This document shows positions 51,239 to 59,627 of a DNA stretch of 64,000 nucleotides, piece after piece. The notes under the pieces are model-generated. The model searched no databases, was not told the DNA's origin, and worked only from the letters and a program-made list of their open reading frames with translations. Positions within the stretch are counted from its first letter, which is position 1, and each line of letters opens with the position of its first letter. A program made the translations under genes and the position numbers. The DNA comes from Streptomyces sp. STR69. GTDB taxonomy: Bacteria > Actinomycetota > Actinomycetes > Streptomycetales > Streptomycetaceae. The stretch is taken from the NCBI RefSeq assembly GCF_024519455.1, contig NZ_JALJRY010000011.1:124001-188000 (forward strand). The letters are read 5' to 3'.

Positions 51239-51942
51239 CAGGTCGCCTCCGGCTGGTAGTAGTGGGCGCGGACGCGCCGGAGCCACGCCTCAACAACGGC
51301 TTCGTCGGGCTCGTCGGGTAGCACGGTGGGCTTCGCTGCGAAGGCGGCCTCGTGCGCGTTGAGGAGCGGCAGTGCGGCCGAGGCGTCGGCGGCCACGCGG
51401 TCGCCGAACTGGTGGTGCTCGTCGGGGTTGTCGACGCGGATGGTCAGGCGGCCGGTGGTGTACAGCTCCAAGCCCTGGTGGCAGAGCCGCATGAGGTGCC
51501 GGGCGTGCTTCGCGGTCCGCTTGCGGGTATCGGCGGAGAACGAGCCGTCGCCGCGGTTGCGGAGCCGCTCGAACTGTTGGGTTGCGTAGCCGAGGTAGGC
51601 GGCGCGGACACGGCGAGCGGAGAGAAAGGCGCTGCGGAGGCCGATCAGTTCGTCGCCGAGCGGTGTACGGATCTCGTACAGCTCGTCGGGGAGCCAGACG
51701 AGCTCCATGACGGTGGGGTTGCCGCCGAGCGCGAGACGGCACCACTTCGCTGCCTCGTGCAGGGTGCGGTCGGGGCCCGTGGTGACGTGCGATTCGGTCG
51801 GCCGCCCGAGGCCGTGCAGTTGCTCGGTGGGGACAGCGAAGATGCCGAGCCTGTCGATGTCCGAGCCAGTCCGGTCGAGGCCGTACGCGGTCGAACCGAC
51901 GATGCCGGAGAGGAGAAGAGCACCTGGTGTCGCGGCCATCAT
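51238..51942 (-). CDS. RlaP-like nucleotidyltransferase
   Basis: 234 residues. Polymerase-beta-type active site GSTAYGLDRTGSDIDRLG with Gly16-Ser17 and the metal-binding Asp28 and Asp30, followed by the WLPDELYEIRTPLG helix and a C-terminal helical domain (AKHARHLMRLCHQGLELY). This is the pattern of the predicted nucleotidyltransferases found with RNA ligases in RNA repair operons. ATG at 51942 overlaps the previous stop (ATGA). Confidence 0.8.
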   Translation of the reverse strand: MMAATPGALLLSGIVGSTAYGLDRTGSDIDRLGIFAVPTEQLHGLGRPTESHVTTGPDRTLHEAAKWCRLALGGNPTVMELVWLPDELYEIRTPLGDELIGLRSAFLSARRVRAAYLGYATQQFERLRNRGDGSFSADTRKRTAKHARHLMRLCHQGLELYTTGRLTIRVDNPDEHHQFGDRVAADASAALPLLNAHEAAFAAKPTVLPDEPDEAVVEAWLRRVRAHYYQPEAT

Positions 51943-52358
51943 GCGCCTACCGCTGGCTCGACTAGCACGCACGCTTCGACGAACCGGTCCAGCTCGTTCC
52001 AGTGGAGGGCGCCCGGCTTCTTTCCGCCGATGTTCTCGGTCTGGACCCACCAGTCGCCTCCACGCAGTTCGACGGCCGCGATACGCACGTCCTGCCGGAC
52101 CTCTGGCTTCAGGGGCTCCCACACCCAGGCGGATCCCTTGCGGATCGGCCCCGTGGCCCTGAGCCCGTAGCCAAGAGAGAAGGCACGCACGTCGGTCTTC
52201 AGGTCGAGGAAGGTCTGTACGACGTTCCGGGTCGCGCCTGGCGGAACCGGCGGTATGGGCTGGCCGGACTGGTACACGCCGACCATCCGGACGCGGTAGG
52301 CGTCGTCCTCGGTGTAGACGTCCAGGACGACGTCGACGCGGTCTCGCGAAGTGATCAC
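51939..52358 (-). CDS. Hypothetical phage early protein
   Basis: 139 residues, beta-rich (VDVVLDVYTEDDAYRVRMVGV ... VELRGGDWWVQTENIGG). AGGAGG lies 6 bases before GTG at 52358. Function unknown. Confidence 0.6.
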   Translation of the reverse strand: MITSRDRVDVVLDVYTEDDAYRVRMVGVYQSGQPIPPVPPGATRNVVQTFLDLKTDVRAFSLGYGLRATGPIRKGSAWVWEPLKPEVRQDVRIAAVELRGGDWWVQTENIGGKKPGALHWNELDRFVEACVLVEPAVGA

Positions 52359-52576
52359 AGTCGGCCTCCTTCCTTGTGCTGGTCGACGTGCAGGTGGGCG
52401 GCGGTCATGCATGCCTGCCAGCCGGCGCGGTCCATCGCGGCCGAGCGGGCGACGAGCAGCGGCACGCCACCACTTCCGCAGGGGCGGCAGGCGGCGGCCC
52501 ACGCGCGCACGGTCGGCTCCGTGCTGAAGCCGACCGGTGGGAAGTCGGCGGTCCGGACCTGAAGTGGCGCGCTCAA
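52355..52576 (-). CDS. Small hypothetical protein with TTG start
   Basis: 73 residues. TTG at 52576 overlaps the upstream TGA as TTGA, and the stop overlaps the next GTG as GTGA, which fixes both ends. CRPCGSGG gives a cysteine pair. Function unknown. Confidence 0.55.
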   Translation of the reverse strand: MSAPLQVRTADFPPVGFSTEPTVRAWAAACRPCGSGGVPLLVARSAAMDRAGWQACMTAAHLHVDQHKEGGRL

Positions 52577-52908
52577 GGTGCTATCAACTCCGTTGGAAAG
52601 AGTGCTGGTTGGGGGTCGAGCGCGACAGGTTCGGGCCGCTGCGGACTTGTGAGCTTGGTGATCTGGGACGCGAACCAGGCGGTGATCAGGACGCCCCGGA
52701 GGATCTCCCGCTGCCTTTCGAGGGCCCAGAACTGCCGCTCCCAGCCCCACCGCCACTGATGTCGGCCGCACAGGCAGCACATGACCTCGCTGCCGATGCC
52801 ACCTGTCTCCGGGTCGCGGACCTCGAACTTGACGATCTCCTTGTCCGGTCCGCACCAGCGGCACCCTCGGTCGGGGCAAGCGCGTCCTGTCCGCTCCGGG
52901 ACGCTCAC
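52573..52908 (-). CDS. Small zinc-binding-like protein
   Basis: 111 residues. CPDRGCRWCG and CCLCGRHQ supply cysteine clusters suited to zinc; a long amphipathic helix follows. It overlaps both neighbours. Function unknown. Confidence 0.6.
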   Translation of the reverse strand: MSVPERTGRACPDRGCRWCGPDKEIVKFEVRDPETGGIGSEVMCCLCGRHQWRWGWERQFWALERQREILRGVLITAWFASQITKLTSPQRPEPVALDPQPALFPTELIAP

Positions 52909-53120
52909 CTCGCTGGGTCGATCTGGTCGGCGGCATAGCGCAGGCCCGCGACAAGATGCAGCATCTTTCCTGCCTTCGCGAAGAGGTCGGCTCGGATGCG
53001 CAGCCGTCGCGCGACGTGGCGAGCGAAGATCCGGTAGGCGAGGTACCCGAGCGCCATCACGAGCGCGCCGGTGACCGGCACTACTACCGCAATCGCGCCG
53101 AGGACGCGGGCGCTACTCAT
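52905..53120 (-). CDS. Small membrane protein
   Basis: 71 residues. One long membrane segment (AIAVVVPVTGALVMALGYLAYRIF) is followed by a basic helix. Overlaps both neighbours. Confidence 0.58.
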   Translation of the reverse strand: MSSARVLGAIAVVVPVTGALVMALGYLAYRIFARHVARRLRIRADLFAKAGKMLHLVAGLRYAADQIDPAR

Positions 53121-53887
53121 TCCCCAGTCACCTCTGCGTTATCGGCCAGTTGGAGGCCGGCCCGTTCGCAGAACTCGGCGAGGGTCATCTCGCCGGCGTA
53201 CCAGTCGCCGTGCTCGAACAGCGCGATGAGGCCAGCCGTGAGGTGAGGCCACGTTTCCGGATCGGGACTGTCGAATGCGTCCACGGTTCCGATGCCCGAC
53301 CGGTAGCGAAGGTAGAGGTACTGGCCGTCGATGGTCCACGCGTCCCACTGCGAGGGCGTGGTCGTACAGGTTCGCACGACGCGGGCGAGGATAAGCGGAC
53401 GTTCTCGTCCCTTTCGGGGGAACGGGCAGGTCGAGTCTCCCCCGGCGCAGCGCACACCGCTCATGGTGGCGACGTGGACGTGCTCGCCGTCCTTCACGGC
53501 CTGGTCAACGATCGCCGCCACGATGGCCGTCTTCCCGGTGCGGCGCGGGTGGTCCAGGAACGTTCCGGCTGCCTCCGCTCGCGCTCGGGCCGCCTCGGCA
53601 CCTGCTGCGGCCCGGGCGAGTGCCTGGCTGGCCGTGCTGGCGCTCGTCGGCATGCGGTCGGCGAGCGCCCGCAGCGCGTCCCTGAGTGGGCGCGTGTCCG
53701 GCTTCTCCAGGTCGGACTCCAGACGCTTCATCCCGCGGGCGAACTCGGTGAGCGCGTCCGTGGAATGGATGTAGGTCTCCTCGATGACGCCGTCGGCCCG
53801 CTGCCGGATGTAGTGGTACGGACGCCACCGGCCGCGCTTCACCTGGTGGCGTGCTCGGTCGACTCTCGGGTAGGGGCGGTAGTTCAC
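53117..53887 (-). CDS. Hypothetical protein with a P-loop-like motif
   Basis: 256 residues. A basic start (RPYPRVDRARHQVKRGRW), a coiled-coil-like alanine-rich helix (about residues 80-108), then HPRRTGKTAIVAAIVDQAVKDGEHVHVAT, which looks like a Walker A followed by a helix and strand, then CAGGDSTCPF and a helical end. It is short for a full ATPase and Walker B is not obvious. Function unknown. Confidence 0.6.
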   Translation of the reverse strand: MNYRPYPRVDRARHQVKRGRWRPYHYIRQRADGVIEETYIHSTDALTEFARGMKRLESDLEKPDTRPLRDALRALADRMPTSASTASQALARAAAGAEAARARAEAAGTFLDHPRRTGKTAIVAAIVDQAVKDGEHVHVATMSGVRCAGGDSTCPFPRKGRERPLILARVVRTCTTTPSQWDAWTIDGQYLYLRYRSGIGTVDAFDSPDPETWPHLTAGLIALFEHGDWYAGEMTLAEFCERAGLQLADNAEVTGE

Positions 53888-54237
53888 GCGTCGTCGTCCT
53901 CTTCTTCCGGGCGCAGCACCTGGTTACGGAAGATGTCCTCTGCGGGTACCACGACGAGTTCCAGGAGCGTGCCGACGGTGGGCTGAGGCTCCAGGACGGG
54001 CCAGTTGGTTGATCCGTAGCTGGAGTGGAGCCACTGCCGGGCGACGACCTCGTACTTGCCGCCCTGCTTCTTCAGCGTGTCCCACAGGTGCAGGAGGTCG
54101 CCGATCTGCGGGACGTCCGACGTGTGCAGTTTGCCGTCGGCGTGCGGGCTGCCGATGTTGACGCGGTCGTAGTAGAACTGGCCGTTCTCGGCCGGGGTGC
54201 GGATGTAGAAACTGCACGAGACGGGGCGCGGGTTCAC
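53884..54237 (-). CDS. Hypothetical phage early protein
   Basis: 117 residues. SCSFYIRTPAENGQFYYDRVNIG and WDTLKKQGGKYEVVARQWLHSSYGS suggest a small alpha/beta fold. The GTG at 54237 overlaps the upstream stop. Confidence 0.6.
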   Translation of the reverse strand: MNPRPVSCSFYIRTPAENGQFYYDRVNIGSPHADGKLHTSDVPQIGDLLHLWDTLKKQGGKYEVVARQWLHSSYGSTNWPVLEPQPTVGTLLELVVVPAEDIFRNQVLRPEEEDDDA

Positions 54238-54857
54238 AGGGCGCCGTCCTTGGCCGGTACGGGCTTGATGGCGTTGAGGAGTCGGATGACGGCGTCGATG
54301 ACGTTGCCCGACAGGCTCTCTCGCTTCGGGTTGTCGAACGCGAGGTAGTGGAGCGACGGGTCGGTGGCCTCCGACCTCGACTCGTCGAGACGGTTGCTGC
54401 TGGCCATGTAGCGGCCTCCGTCGAGGTCGACCGCGCTGATGCACCGCTGCTCGATCCTGCCCGGGATGTCCTTGTACCTGGGCACCGACCCGTGCGCCTG
54501 TCGACGTCGGATGGTTTCCTGGACGGCCGGATGGGGGGAGTCGCTCGACAGTGCGTAGGCCTCGTACCGGAACGCGACGCCGATCAACCGCCCGAACCCC
54601 GGCCGCACCATCAGGTGCGAACCGTCCGGGAATCGCGGCATGCCGCCCATCCCGGCCGCCAACGCTGCCACTGCGGTGGGCGGGTGCTGGACGGTGCTCC
54701 ATACCCATTCCGGTACGGGCATCTCGGCCAGGCGTGCGCTTTCAAGCATGCCCTGATGGACCGTGAACAGCGCCGGCACTTCGTCCCACACCGTGCGGGA
54801 CTGCAGATGCCCTGTCAGCTGCGCCTTGATCGCCTCTATGGTTGTCGGGCTGATCAC
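54234..54857 (-). CDS. Hypothetical phage early protein
   Basis: 207 residues, soluble. GMPRFPDGSHLMVRPGFGRLIGVAFRYEAYALSSD and a C-terminal helix. No family is recognised. Confidence 0.6.
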   Translation of the reverse strand: MISPTTIEAIKAQLTGHLQSRTVWDEVPALFTVHQGMLESARLAEMPVPEWVWSTVQHPPTAVAALAAGMGGMPRFPDGSHLMVRPGFGRLIGVAFRYEAYALSSDSPHPAVQETIRRRQAHGSVPRYKDIPGRIEQRCISAVDLDGGRYMASSNRLDESRSEATDPSLHYLAFDNPKRESLSGNVIDAVIRLLNAIKPVPAKDGAL

Positions 54858-55327
54858 AGGGGGGTTCCTCCGGAGCGGCGTGTGCGGACGTTGACGTGTG
54901 TGATCTGGGGAGCGATGCCGCGCGGGTAGATGCCGCTCTCCCAGGCGCCGCGGTAGGCGTCGGCGAGCACTTCCAGCGCGCGGCGTATCGCGAAGCCGAG
55001 AGGGTGGCCAGCCTCCAGGAGGATTGCGAGGTCGGCGCGCGCTTCAGGAGTCAGCCAGTTGCTCAGTGGCTCATCCATCGGGTCGCGCGGCGCATCGGCT
55101 TCCTCTACAGGTGAGGCCTCCGGCGCGTCGTCTGGCGCGTGGGCTTCCGGTTCAGGCGGAGGCTGGCTCTGTTCCTGGCGGATCTCTTCGAGATCGCGGC
55201 GAATCGTGTCCTTGCCGACACCGATCTGAAGTGCGATGGCTCTGGCGCTCAATGTCGGGTCCTTGGCGAGGAGTTGGCGCACGAGCGCGCGGCGCACGTC
55301 GATGGTCATGGCGGGAGGCTGGCTCAC
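54854..55327 (-). CDS. Helix-turn-helix protein with acidic linker
   Basis: 157 residues. ALVRQLLAKDPTLSARAIALQIGVGKDTIRRDLEEIRQEQ is a clear DNA-binding helix-turn-helix of the replicator/resolvase type. An acidic Pro/Glu linker and a helical C-terminal domain follow (LAILLEAGHPLGFAIRRALEVLADAYR). It could act in transcription or replication. Confidence 0.65.
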   Translation of the reverse strand: MSQPPAMTIDVRRALVRQLLAKDPTLSARAIALQIGVGKDTIRRDLEEIRQEQSQPPPEPEAHAPDDAPEASPVEEADAPRDPMDEPLSNWLTPEARADLAILLEAGHPLGFAIRRALEVLADAYRGAWESGIYPRGIAPQITHVNVRTRRSGGTPL

Positions 55328-55878
55328 GGCGTTGTTCCCTTGCCGTCGTTGGTGGCGCGCGCCAGGGATTCGGTGGCGCACGACCTGAGGGCGTGGGGGG
55401 CAGGAGTGGACTCGCCGGCGGGCGTCTGGTGGTCGTCGCTGGTGTCCTTCTCCCGTCCGGTGTCGTCAGCCGTACGGCGCGGCTTGTCGATCAAGCCCAG
55501 AACGATCTCCCGTGCCCCGCCAAGGGCTGCTCGGTCGTTGCTGCGCCGGGGCGAGTAGGCCCGATCCGCCTCGATGGCGTCGGTGATCGCGTCAGCCGCC
55601 TCGCGCAGGACTGCGACGCGGTCGAGGCGACGCAGTTCGGCCACGATGGTCTCGGTCGACGGCATGCCGATGTCGGTGAAGGGCACGTCGGGGTCCATGT
55701 AGGCCGAGGCCCACACCGACCAACCCTTCGCGGTACCGACCTCGCGGATCTTCGCCGCCCAGTGCCGCTCAGTCTCCGAGCGGGCCTCGGCCGCGACAGC
55801 GGCGAGGATCTCACGGGCGATCTGCGGCGCGTAGCCACCGTTCACCAGCGAAGTGACCGCGTCCTCGGAAGCGCTCAT
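55324..55878 (-). CDS. Hypothetical phage early protein
   Basis: 184 residues from ATG at 55878, which overlaps the previous stop as TGATG. A helical core with VAELRRLDRVAVLREAADAITDAIEADRAYSPRRSNDRAALGGA and a charged disordered tail. Confidence 0.6.
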   Translation of the reverse strand: MSASEDAVTSLVNGGYAPQIAREILAAVAAEARSETERHWAAKIREVGTAKGWSVWASAYMDPDVPFTDIGMPSTETIVAELRRLDRVAVLREAADAITDAIEADRAYSPRRSNDRAALGGAREIVLGLIDKPRRTADDTGREKDTSDDHQTPAGESTPAPHALRSCATESLARATNDGKGTTP

Positions 55879-56309
55879 CAGTTCCACGTCCCGTTCAACT
55901 CGTGCGCGGCGACGGCCTCGCCGTAGGTGAGCTCCCCGGTCTCGTGCTGCGTCTCGATGTCGGCGGCGGCGGACTCGCGGCAGCCGTCACACATCCCGCA
56001 CTCGTCGTCCGGGCCAACGGCGCCGCAGTCCGCCGGCTCACCGGAGGCGGGGCTGTCGCTGTCCAGCGGCTCGCCGTCCTCGCCGTAAGTCGGCGGGTAC
56101 TTGGCGGCCCGCACGACCACCGAGCCCTCCTGGCGGCACTCGGGGTGCAGGCAGACGGTGGACTTGTCGCCGTGGGCACGCCACCACTCGCCCTTGCAGT
56201 CCGGGCAGCGCATTTTGTCCTGAGTGTTGTGGTCGGCGGGGCAGCCACAGGCATCGGCCGTGCCTCCGCACTTCGGGTTCGAGCAGTAGTCGCTCGGGTC
56301 GAAGGCCAT
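55878..56309 (-). CDS. Cysteine-rich protein with several zinc-like motifs
   Basis: 143 residues. CSNPKCGGTADACGCPADH, CPDCKGEWW, CLHPEC and CGMCDGC give at least three potential zinc sites. A DNA- or RNA-binding adaptor role is possible. Confidence 0.6.
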   Translation of the reverse strand: MAFDPSDYCSNPKCGGTADACGCPADHNTQDKMRCPDCKGEWWRAHGDKSTVCLHPECRQEGSVVVRAAKYPPTYGEDGEPLDSDSPASGEPADCGAVGPDDECGMCDGCRESAAADIETQHETGELTYGEAVAAHELNGTWN

Positions 56310-56572
56310 CAGTCGGTACCTGCCTTCGGCTTGGCCTGCCAGACGCCGGCCGTCTTGGTCCAGGCGTCGTAGTCCTCCAGGGGCATGCCGCCCTCGGAGT
56401 GGCTGTGGTCGTTCAGGGCCGTTGCGGCGGCGAGTGCGAGGGTCGCGTGGACCTGCGCCTCGGCCGCCAGCGCGGCGCCGGTGACGGGGTCGGCGCCGTC
56501 CCCGTAGGTGTAGTGGTGGGCGCGCTCGACGAGGTGTTCGGCTTCGAGGTAGTGCTCAGGGCCGGTGGCCAT
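56309..56572 (-). CDS. Hypothetical small helical protein
   Basis: 87 residues. A histidine-containing first half (HYLEAEHLVERAHHYTYGDG) and a helix-rich second half resembling small streptomycete proteins that pack as dimers. ATG overlaps the upstream stop as TGATG. Confidence 0.58.
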   Translation of the reverse strand: MATGPEHYLEAEHLVERAHHYTYGDGADPVTGAALAAEAQVHATLALAAATALNDHSHSEGGMPLEDYDAWTKTAGVWQAKPKAGTD

Positions 56573-57126
56573 CAGACGGTTTCCTTCACGGACTCGGCCG
56601 GCGTGCAGCGGGGTGCGCCCGGGCACGGGCCGAAGCCGTCGTGTTGGGAGCACTGGAGCTGCGACGGGTAGGTGTTGCCGCCCTTGTCCGGGTCCAGGAA
56701 GTCACTGGCAGCGTTCCAACCGTGGACGTCCGGACTCTCGGGGTCGGCGTCCAGTCGCATGTCCTGCGCGGCTTCGGCGACGGCTGCGCGACCGATGGCC
56801 TGCTGGTAGAGCAGCACCTGGCCCTCGGCGAGGACCCGGCGCAGGTGCTGGTCGACCTCGGCCGGGGTGGCGTCGAACCGGCCGGGCAGCGCGATGGGCG
56901 GCGTGGGCTGGCGGCTGGCGGCGGCGCGCGCCACCCAGGAGGCGATGACGGCGATGGTGGACCAGTCCCAGTAGGACACCCAGTGGATGATGTCGCGGTC
57001 GTACTCGCCGAGGTCGACGCCGCCAGCGGCAAGGACGTCCTGAAGGATCGTGGCCTGCTCGCCTGGCTCGCGGTAGCCGGCGGGCCGTTCGTCGACGGCC
57101 TCTCTGGGGATGTCGTGGATGGTCAT
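56572..57126 (-). CDS. Hypothetical phage early protein
   Basis: 184 residues. The middle reads HWVSYWDWSTIAVIASWVARA and then PAEVDQHLRRVLAEGQVLLYQQAIGRAAVAEAAQ; the C-terminus has CSQHDGFGPCPGAPRC, likely a zinc knuckle. Confidence 0.6.
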   Translation of the reverse strand: MTIHDIPREAVDERPAGYREPGEQATILQDVLAAGGVDLGEYDRDIIHWVSYWDWSTIAVIASWVARAAASRQPTPPIALPGRFDATPAEVDQHLRRVLAEGQVLLYQQAIGRAAVAEAAQDMRLDADPESPDVHGWNAASDFLDPDKGGNTYPSQLQCSQHDGFGPCPGAPRCTPAESVKETV

Positions 57127-57160
57127 GAGGGTCCCTCTCCTTGGTGGTCGACTCTCGGTT

Positions 57161-57535
57161 TCAGTCCCCGAAGCCGGGCAGTCCGGTGGTGTCCAGGCCC
57201 ATCGGGGAGGTGGCGTTGTGCATCCGCTGGACGGCTTCGGTCAACGCGGAGGCGGCGCGGGAGGCGTCCTCGTAAGCCGCCAGCAGTTCGGCGACCTTCT
57301 TGTCCGCGTCGCCGCCGTTGTCGATGCGGACACGGCCGTGCTCGTACGTACGCCTGACGGGATAGGTGGCCTGCCAGAGGGCCTGGTCCAGCGTCCCGAC
57401 CAGCTGGGAAAGGTTCCCGATCGCGCTGTACGAGTGGCTGGGGAACTCCCAGTCCTTCGCGGCGGACCTGGAGGTGTGGTTGAAGGAGCGGACGCCTTCG
57501 GCACACTTGGACAGGTGGCGGGCGGGTGAGGTCAT
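57161..57535 (-). CDS. Hypothetical helical protein
   Basis: 124 residues. KKVAELLAAYEDASRAASALTEAVQRMHNATSPMG ends a helical protein that begins with a Ser/Ala-rich region. Function unknown. 34 bases separate it from the next gene. Confidence 0.58.
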   Translation of the reverse strand: MTSPARHLSKCAEGVRSFNHTSRSAAKDWEFPSHSYSAIGNLSQLVGTLDQALWQATYPVRRTYEHGRVRIDNGGDADKKVAELLAAYEDASRAASALTEAVQRMHNATSPMGLDTTGLPGFGD

Positions 57536-57625
57536 GAAGGTCTCCAGGCAGCAGGCCCGGCGGCGGAAGCGAGTCAGTGCGCAGCGCACGGTGGCGTGTC
57601 CGGCCGCCGGGTAAACGGGATGCGG

Positions 57626-58132
57626 TTACCGGTACTCGTAGGCGCCGTGGCCAGTGCCCGCGTCCATGTCCGGTTCGCAGTGGTCCCGGTCGCGTTCGGC
57701 GATCTGGTGCAGCCGGATCAGGGCAGTGCGCACGTCGTCGTACCAGAAGGTCTCGTCATGGGTGAGGCTGAGCGCTTCGCGGGCGACGTCGGTGATGGGC
57801 CGGTTGATGCCGTCCTTCGACGCGTACACGTGCCGGAACTCGAAGCAGGTGACGCCGTCGGAGTAGGTGATCAGGACCAGTTGATCGGTCTCGTCGTTCT
57901 CGTAGAGAGCGTCGATCAGGGTCCAGCCGGTGACGTGCGCGACCCACCCGGCTGCGCACATCGTGGTGCCGCAGATCGGTTCCGCTTCGGGTCCCAGTTG
58001 CCCGATGTCCCGCAGCCCCACCCAGGTATCCATGTCGAAGGCGTTGGGGTAGTTCTGGATGCCGTCGAGTACGGCAGCTGCTACTTCGGCTGCTGTGCCG
58101 GGCAGGGCCTTTCCGGTCACGGTCGCGGCCAT
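57626..58132 (-). CDS. Hypothetical phage early protein
   Basis: 168 residues, with ICGTTMCAAGWVAHVTG and a DDVRTALIRLHQIAERDRDHCEPDMDAG helix near the end. First gene after the tRNA. Family not recognised. Confidence 0.6.
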   Translation of the reverse strand: MAATVTGKALPGTAAEVAAAVLDGIQNYPNAFDMDTWVGLRDIGQLGPEAEPICGTTMCAAGWVAHVTGWTLIDALYENDETDQLVLITYSDGVTCFEFRHVYASKDGINRPITDVAREALSLTHDETFWYDDVRTALIRLHQIAERDRDHCEPDMDAGTGHGAYEYR

Positions 58133-58165
58133 TGTTCAACTCCCTTTTGATGATGGGTGTTTGAG

Positions 58166-58239
58166 TGGCGGCGACGGGACTCGAACCCGCGACTTCGTGG
58201 CTTATAAGGCCAGCCCTCTACCAACTGAGGTACGCCGCT
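58166..58239 (-). tRNA. tRNA-Ile with UAU anticodon
   Basis: A 74-base cloverleaf on the minus strand. D stem CCTC/GAGG, anticodon loop CTTATAA (anticodon UAU, reading AUA), T stem GCGGG/CCCGT with loop TTCGAGT, acceptor GCGGCG pairing with CGCCGC. Two flaws: A1-C72 in the acceptor and C27-C43 at the base of the anticodon stem; the variable loop is one base long. No CCA is encoded. Confidence 0.8.
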
Positions 58240-58263
58240 CCGGTGTTGAGTTGTGGATGGTGC

Positions 58264-58340
58264 GGGCCGCGCCCCGCCCGGGGGAAGTTCGGGGCGCGGC
58301 CCTGGGTGGCGGCCGGGCCAGGGGGATGAACCCGGCCGCC
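58264..58340. terminator. Two tandem hairpins between DUF932 gene and tRNA
   Basis: 58264-58302 has a perfect 13-pair GGGCCGCGCCCCG stem; 58308-58340 has a 10-pair GGCGGCCGGG stem. They follow the DUF932 gene stop and should end that transcript ahead of the tRNA. Confidence 0.7.
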
Positions 58341-58349
58341 GGTCTTGGG

Positions 58350-59558
58350 TCAGGCCCGGGTGAGGAGGAGCAGGCGTCGGTGGGCCTTGCTCTTGGTCTC
58401 GTCGTCGCTGCCTTCGAGGGCGGCGGTGGCACGGGCGATCTCTTCGGTCATGGTCTTGCCGGGGCGGCGGGGGGCGACGTGGTCGAGGTAGCCGGTGATG
58501 GCGCGCTCGGCCGCGTAGGCGGTGGGGCCAACACGGTCGGCCTCGGTGCGGAACAGGCTGTCGAGGGCGCCGAGCCGAGTGGCGTGGTTCGTGCGCGTGC
58601 GGTCCGGGGCGTCGTCCTCCAGCGGCCACAGGTCGGCGATGACCTTGCGGAAGGAGTCGACGGCGATGTCCGTGCGGGCGAGGGCGGTCTCCTCGTCGGC
58701 GAACCGCTCGAAGTACTGGACGGACAGGCCGAGGGTGCGCCGCGCTTCCTTGATCTGGTCGGTGGCGCCTGCGGTGTGCCGGACTGCCCAGCGGGTGACG
58801 GCGTCGCGGACGGCGAAGCGTTCGGTGTTCGCGCAGATGGGGCGCCACGGGGTGACGACGCACTGGAATGTGCCGTTGCCGGAGTGGTCGTTCATGACGG
58901 CGACGTACGGGTAGACCACGTCGTTGATGCCGTCGGCGTCGACCGTGACGGTCTCGGGAAGCCGGATGGAGATGAAGACGCGGCGTCCGCCCCTGATGAC
59001 TCCGGCGGACTCCCAGACGACGTCGAAGCGGCCCACGAGTTCCTGAAGGAACTCGAAGCCCTCCCGGTTCTGGATCGGCTGGTAGCGGCGGCCGACGATG
59101 CCGAGGGGAGCTCCGGTGTCCCGGCGGACGGTGTGGAACTGGTCGGCGTGCTCGTGCAGTTCGCCGCCCCACTGGTAGAGGGCGGGCACGGTGGTGACAG
59201 TGAAGTCGAGGCCCCCGGCGGTGAGCACGGTGTCGATGTCGGTGGTGCCGCCGGGGATGACCTGGCCGAGGCCGTGCCACGCCGGTGACGAGGCGTAGAG
59301 GGCGATCGTGCCGTCCGCGCGCGAGTCGAGGCCGTGGTTCGCGATGATCGCGTCAATGTTGCCCTGGATGTTGCGGGAGACGGTGAAGACCTCGCCCCGA
59401 TCCCATCCCGTGAGTACCTCGTACTGGTCGCCGCCGACCGGGCGGATCTCTCCACGGCCGATACGGGCCTGGAACGCCTGCTCTCGGCTGCGCGCGGCGT
59501 CGATCTGGGCGGTCTTCTCGTCGGCGAATGCCGTGTTGACGTCGGTGGTAATGCTCAT
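58350..59558 (-). CDS. DUF932 protein (phage/plasmid-type)
   Basis: 402 residues. ALYASSPAWHGLGQVI, VGRRYQPIQNREGFEFLQEL and VAVMNDHSGNGTFQCVVTPWRPICANT are hallmarks of the DUF932/TIGR03299 family found on phages and plasmids. The function is unknown; it is usually an abundant early protein. It diverges from the small regulator at 59682, with an inverted repeat midway. Confidence 0.88.
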   Translation of the reverse strand: MSITTDVNTAFADEKTAQIDAARSREQAFQARIGRGEIRPVGGDQYEVLTGWDRGEVFTVSRNIQGNIDAIIANHGLDSRADGTIALYASSPAWHGLGQVIPGGTTDIDTVLTAGGLDFTVTTVPALYQWGGELHEHADQFHTVRRDTGAPLGIVGRRYQPIQNREGFEFLQELVGRFDVVWESAGVIRGGRRVFISIRLPETVTVDADGINDVVYPYVAVMNDHSGNGTFQCVVTPWRPICANTERFAVRDAVTRWAVRHTAGATDQIKEARRTLGLSVQYFERFADEETALARTDIAVDSFRKVIADLWPLEDDAPDRTRTNHATRLGALDSLFRTEADRVGPTAYAAERAITGYLDHVAPRRPGKTMTEEIARATAALEGSDDETKSKAHRRLLLLTRA

Positions 59559-59607
59559 GGCGAACCCCTCCTGGAGGGCTTTTCGGCCCTTGCTTCGCCT
59601 TCAATCT

Positions 59608-59627
59608 TAGGACGACAATGCGTCCTA
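59608..59627. promoter_or_regulatory. Inverted-repeat operator in the divergent promoter
   Basis: TAGGACG and CGTCCTA flank ACAATG. The centre lies about 55-60 bases from both the DUF932 start (59558) and the regulator start (59682), the expected place for an operator controlling both. Confidence 0.6.
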
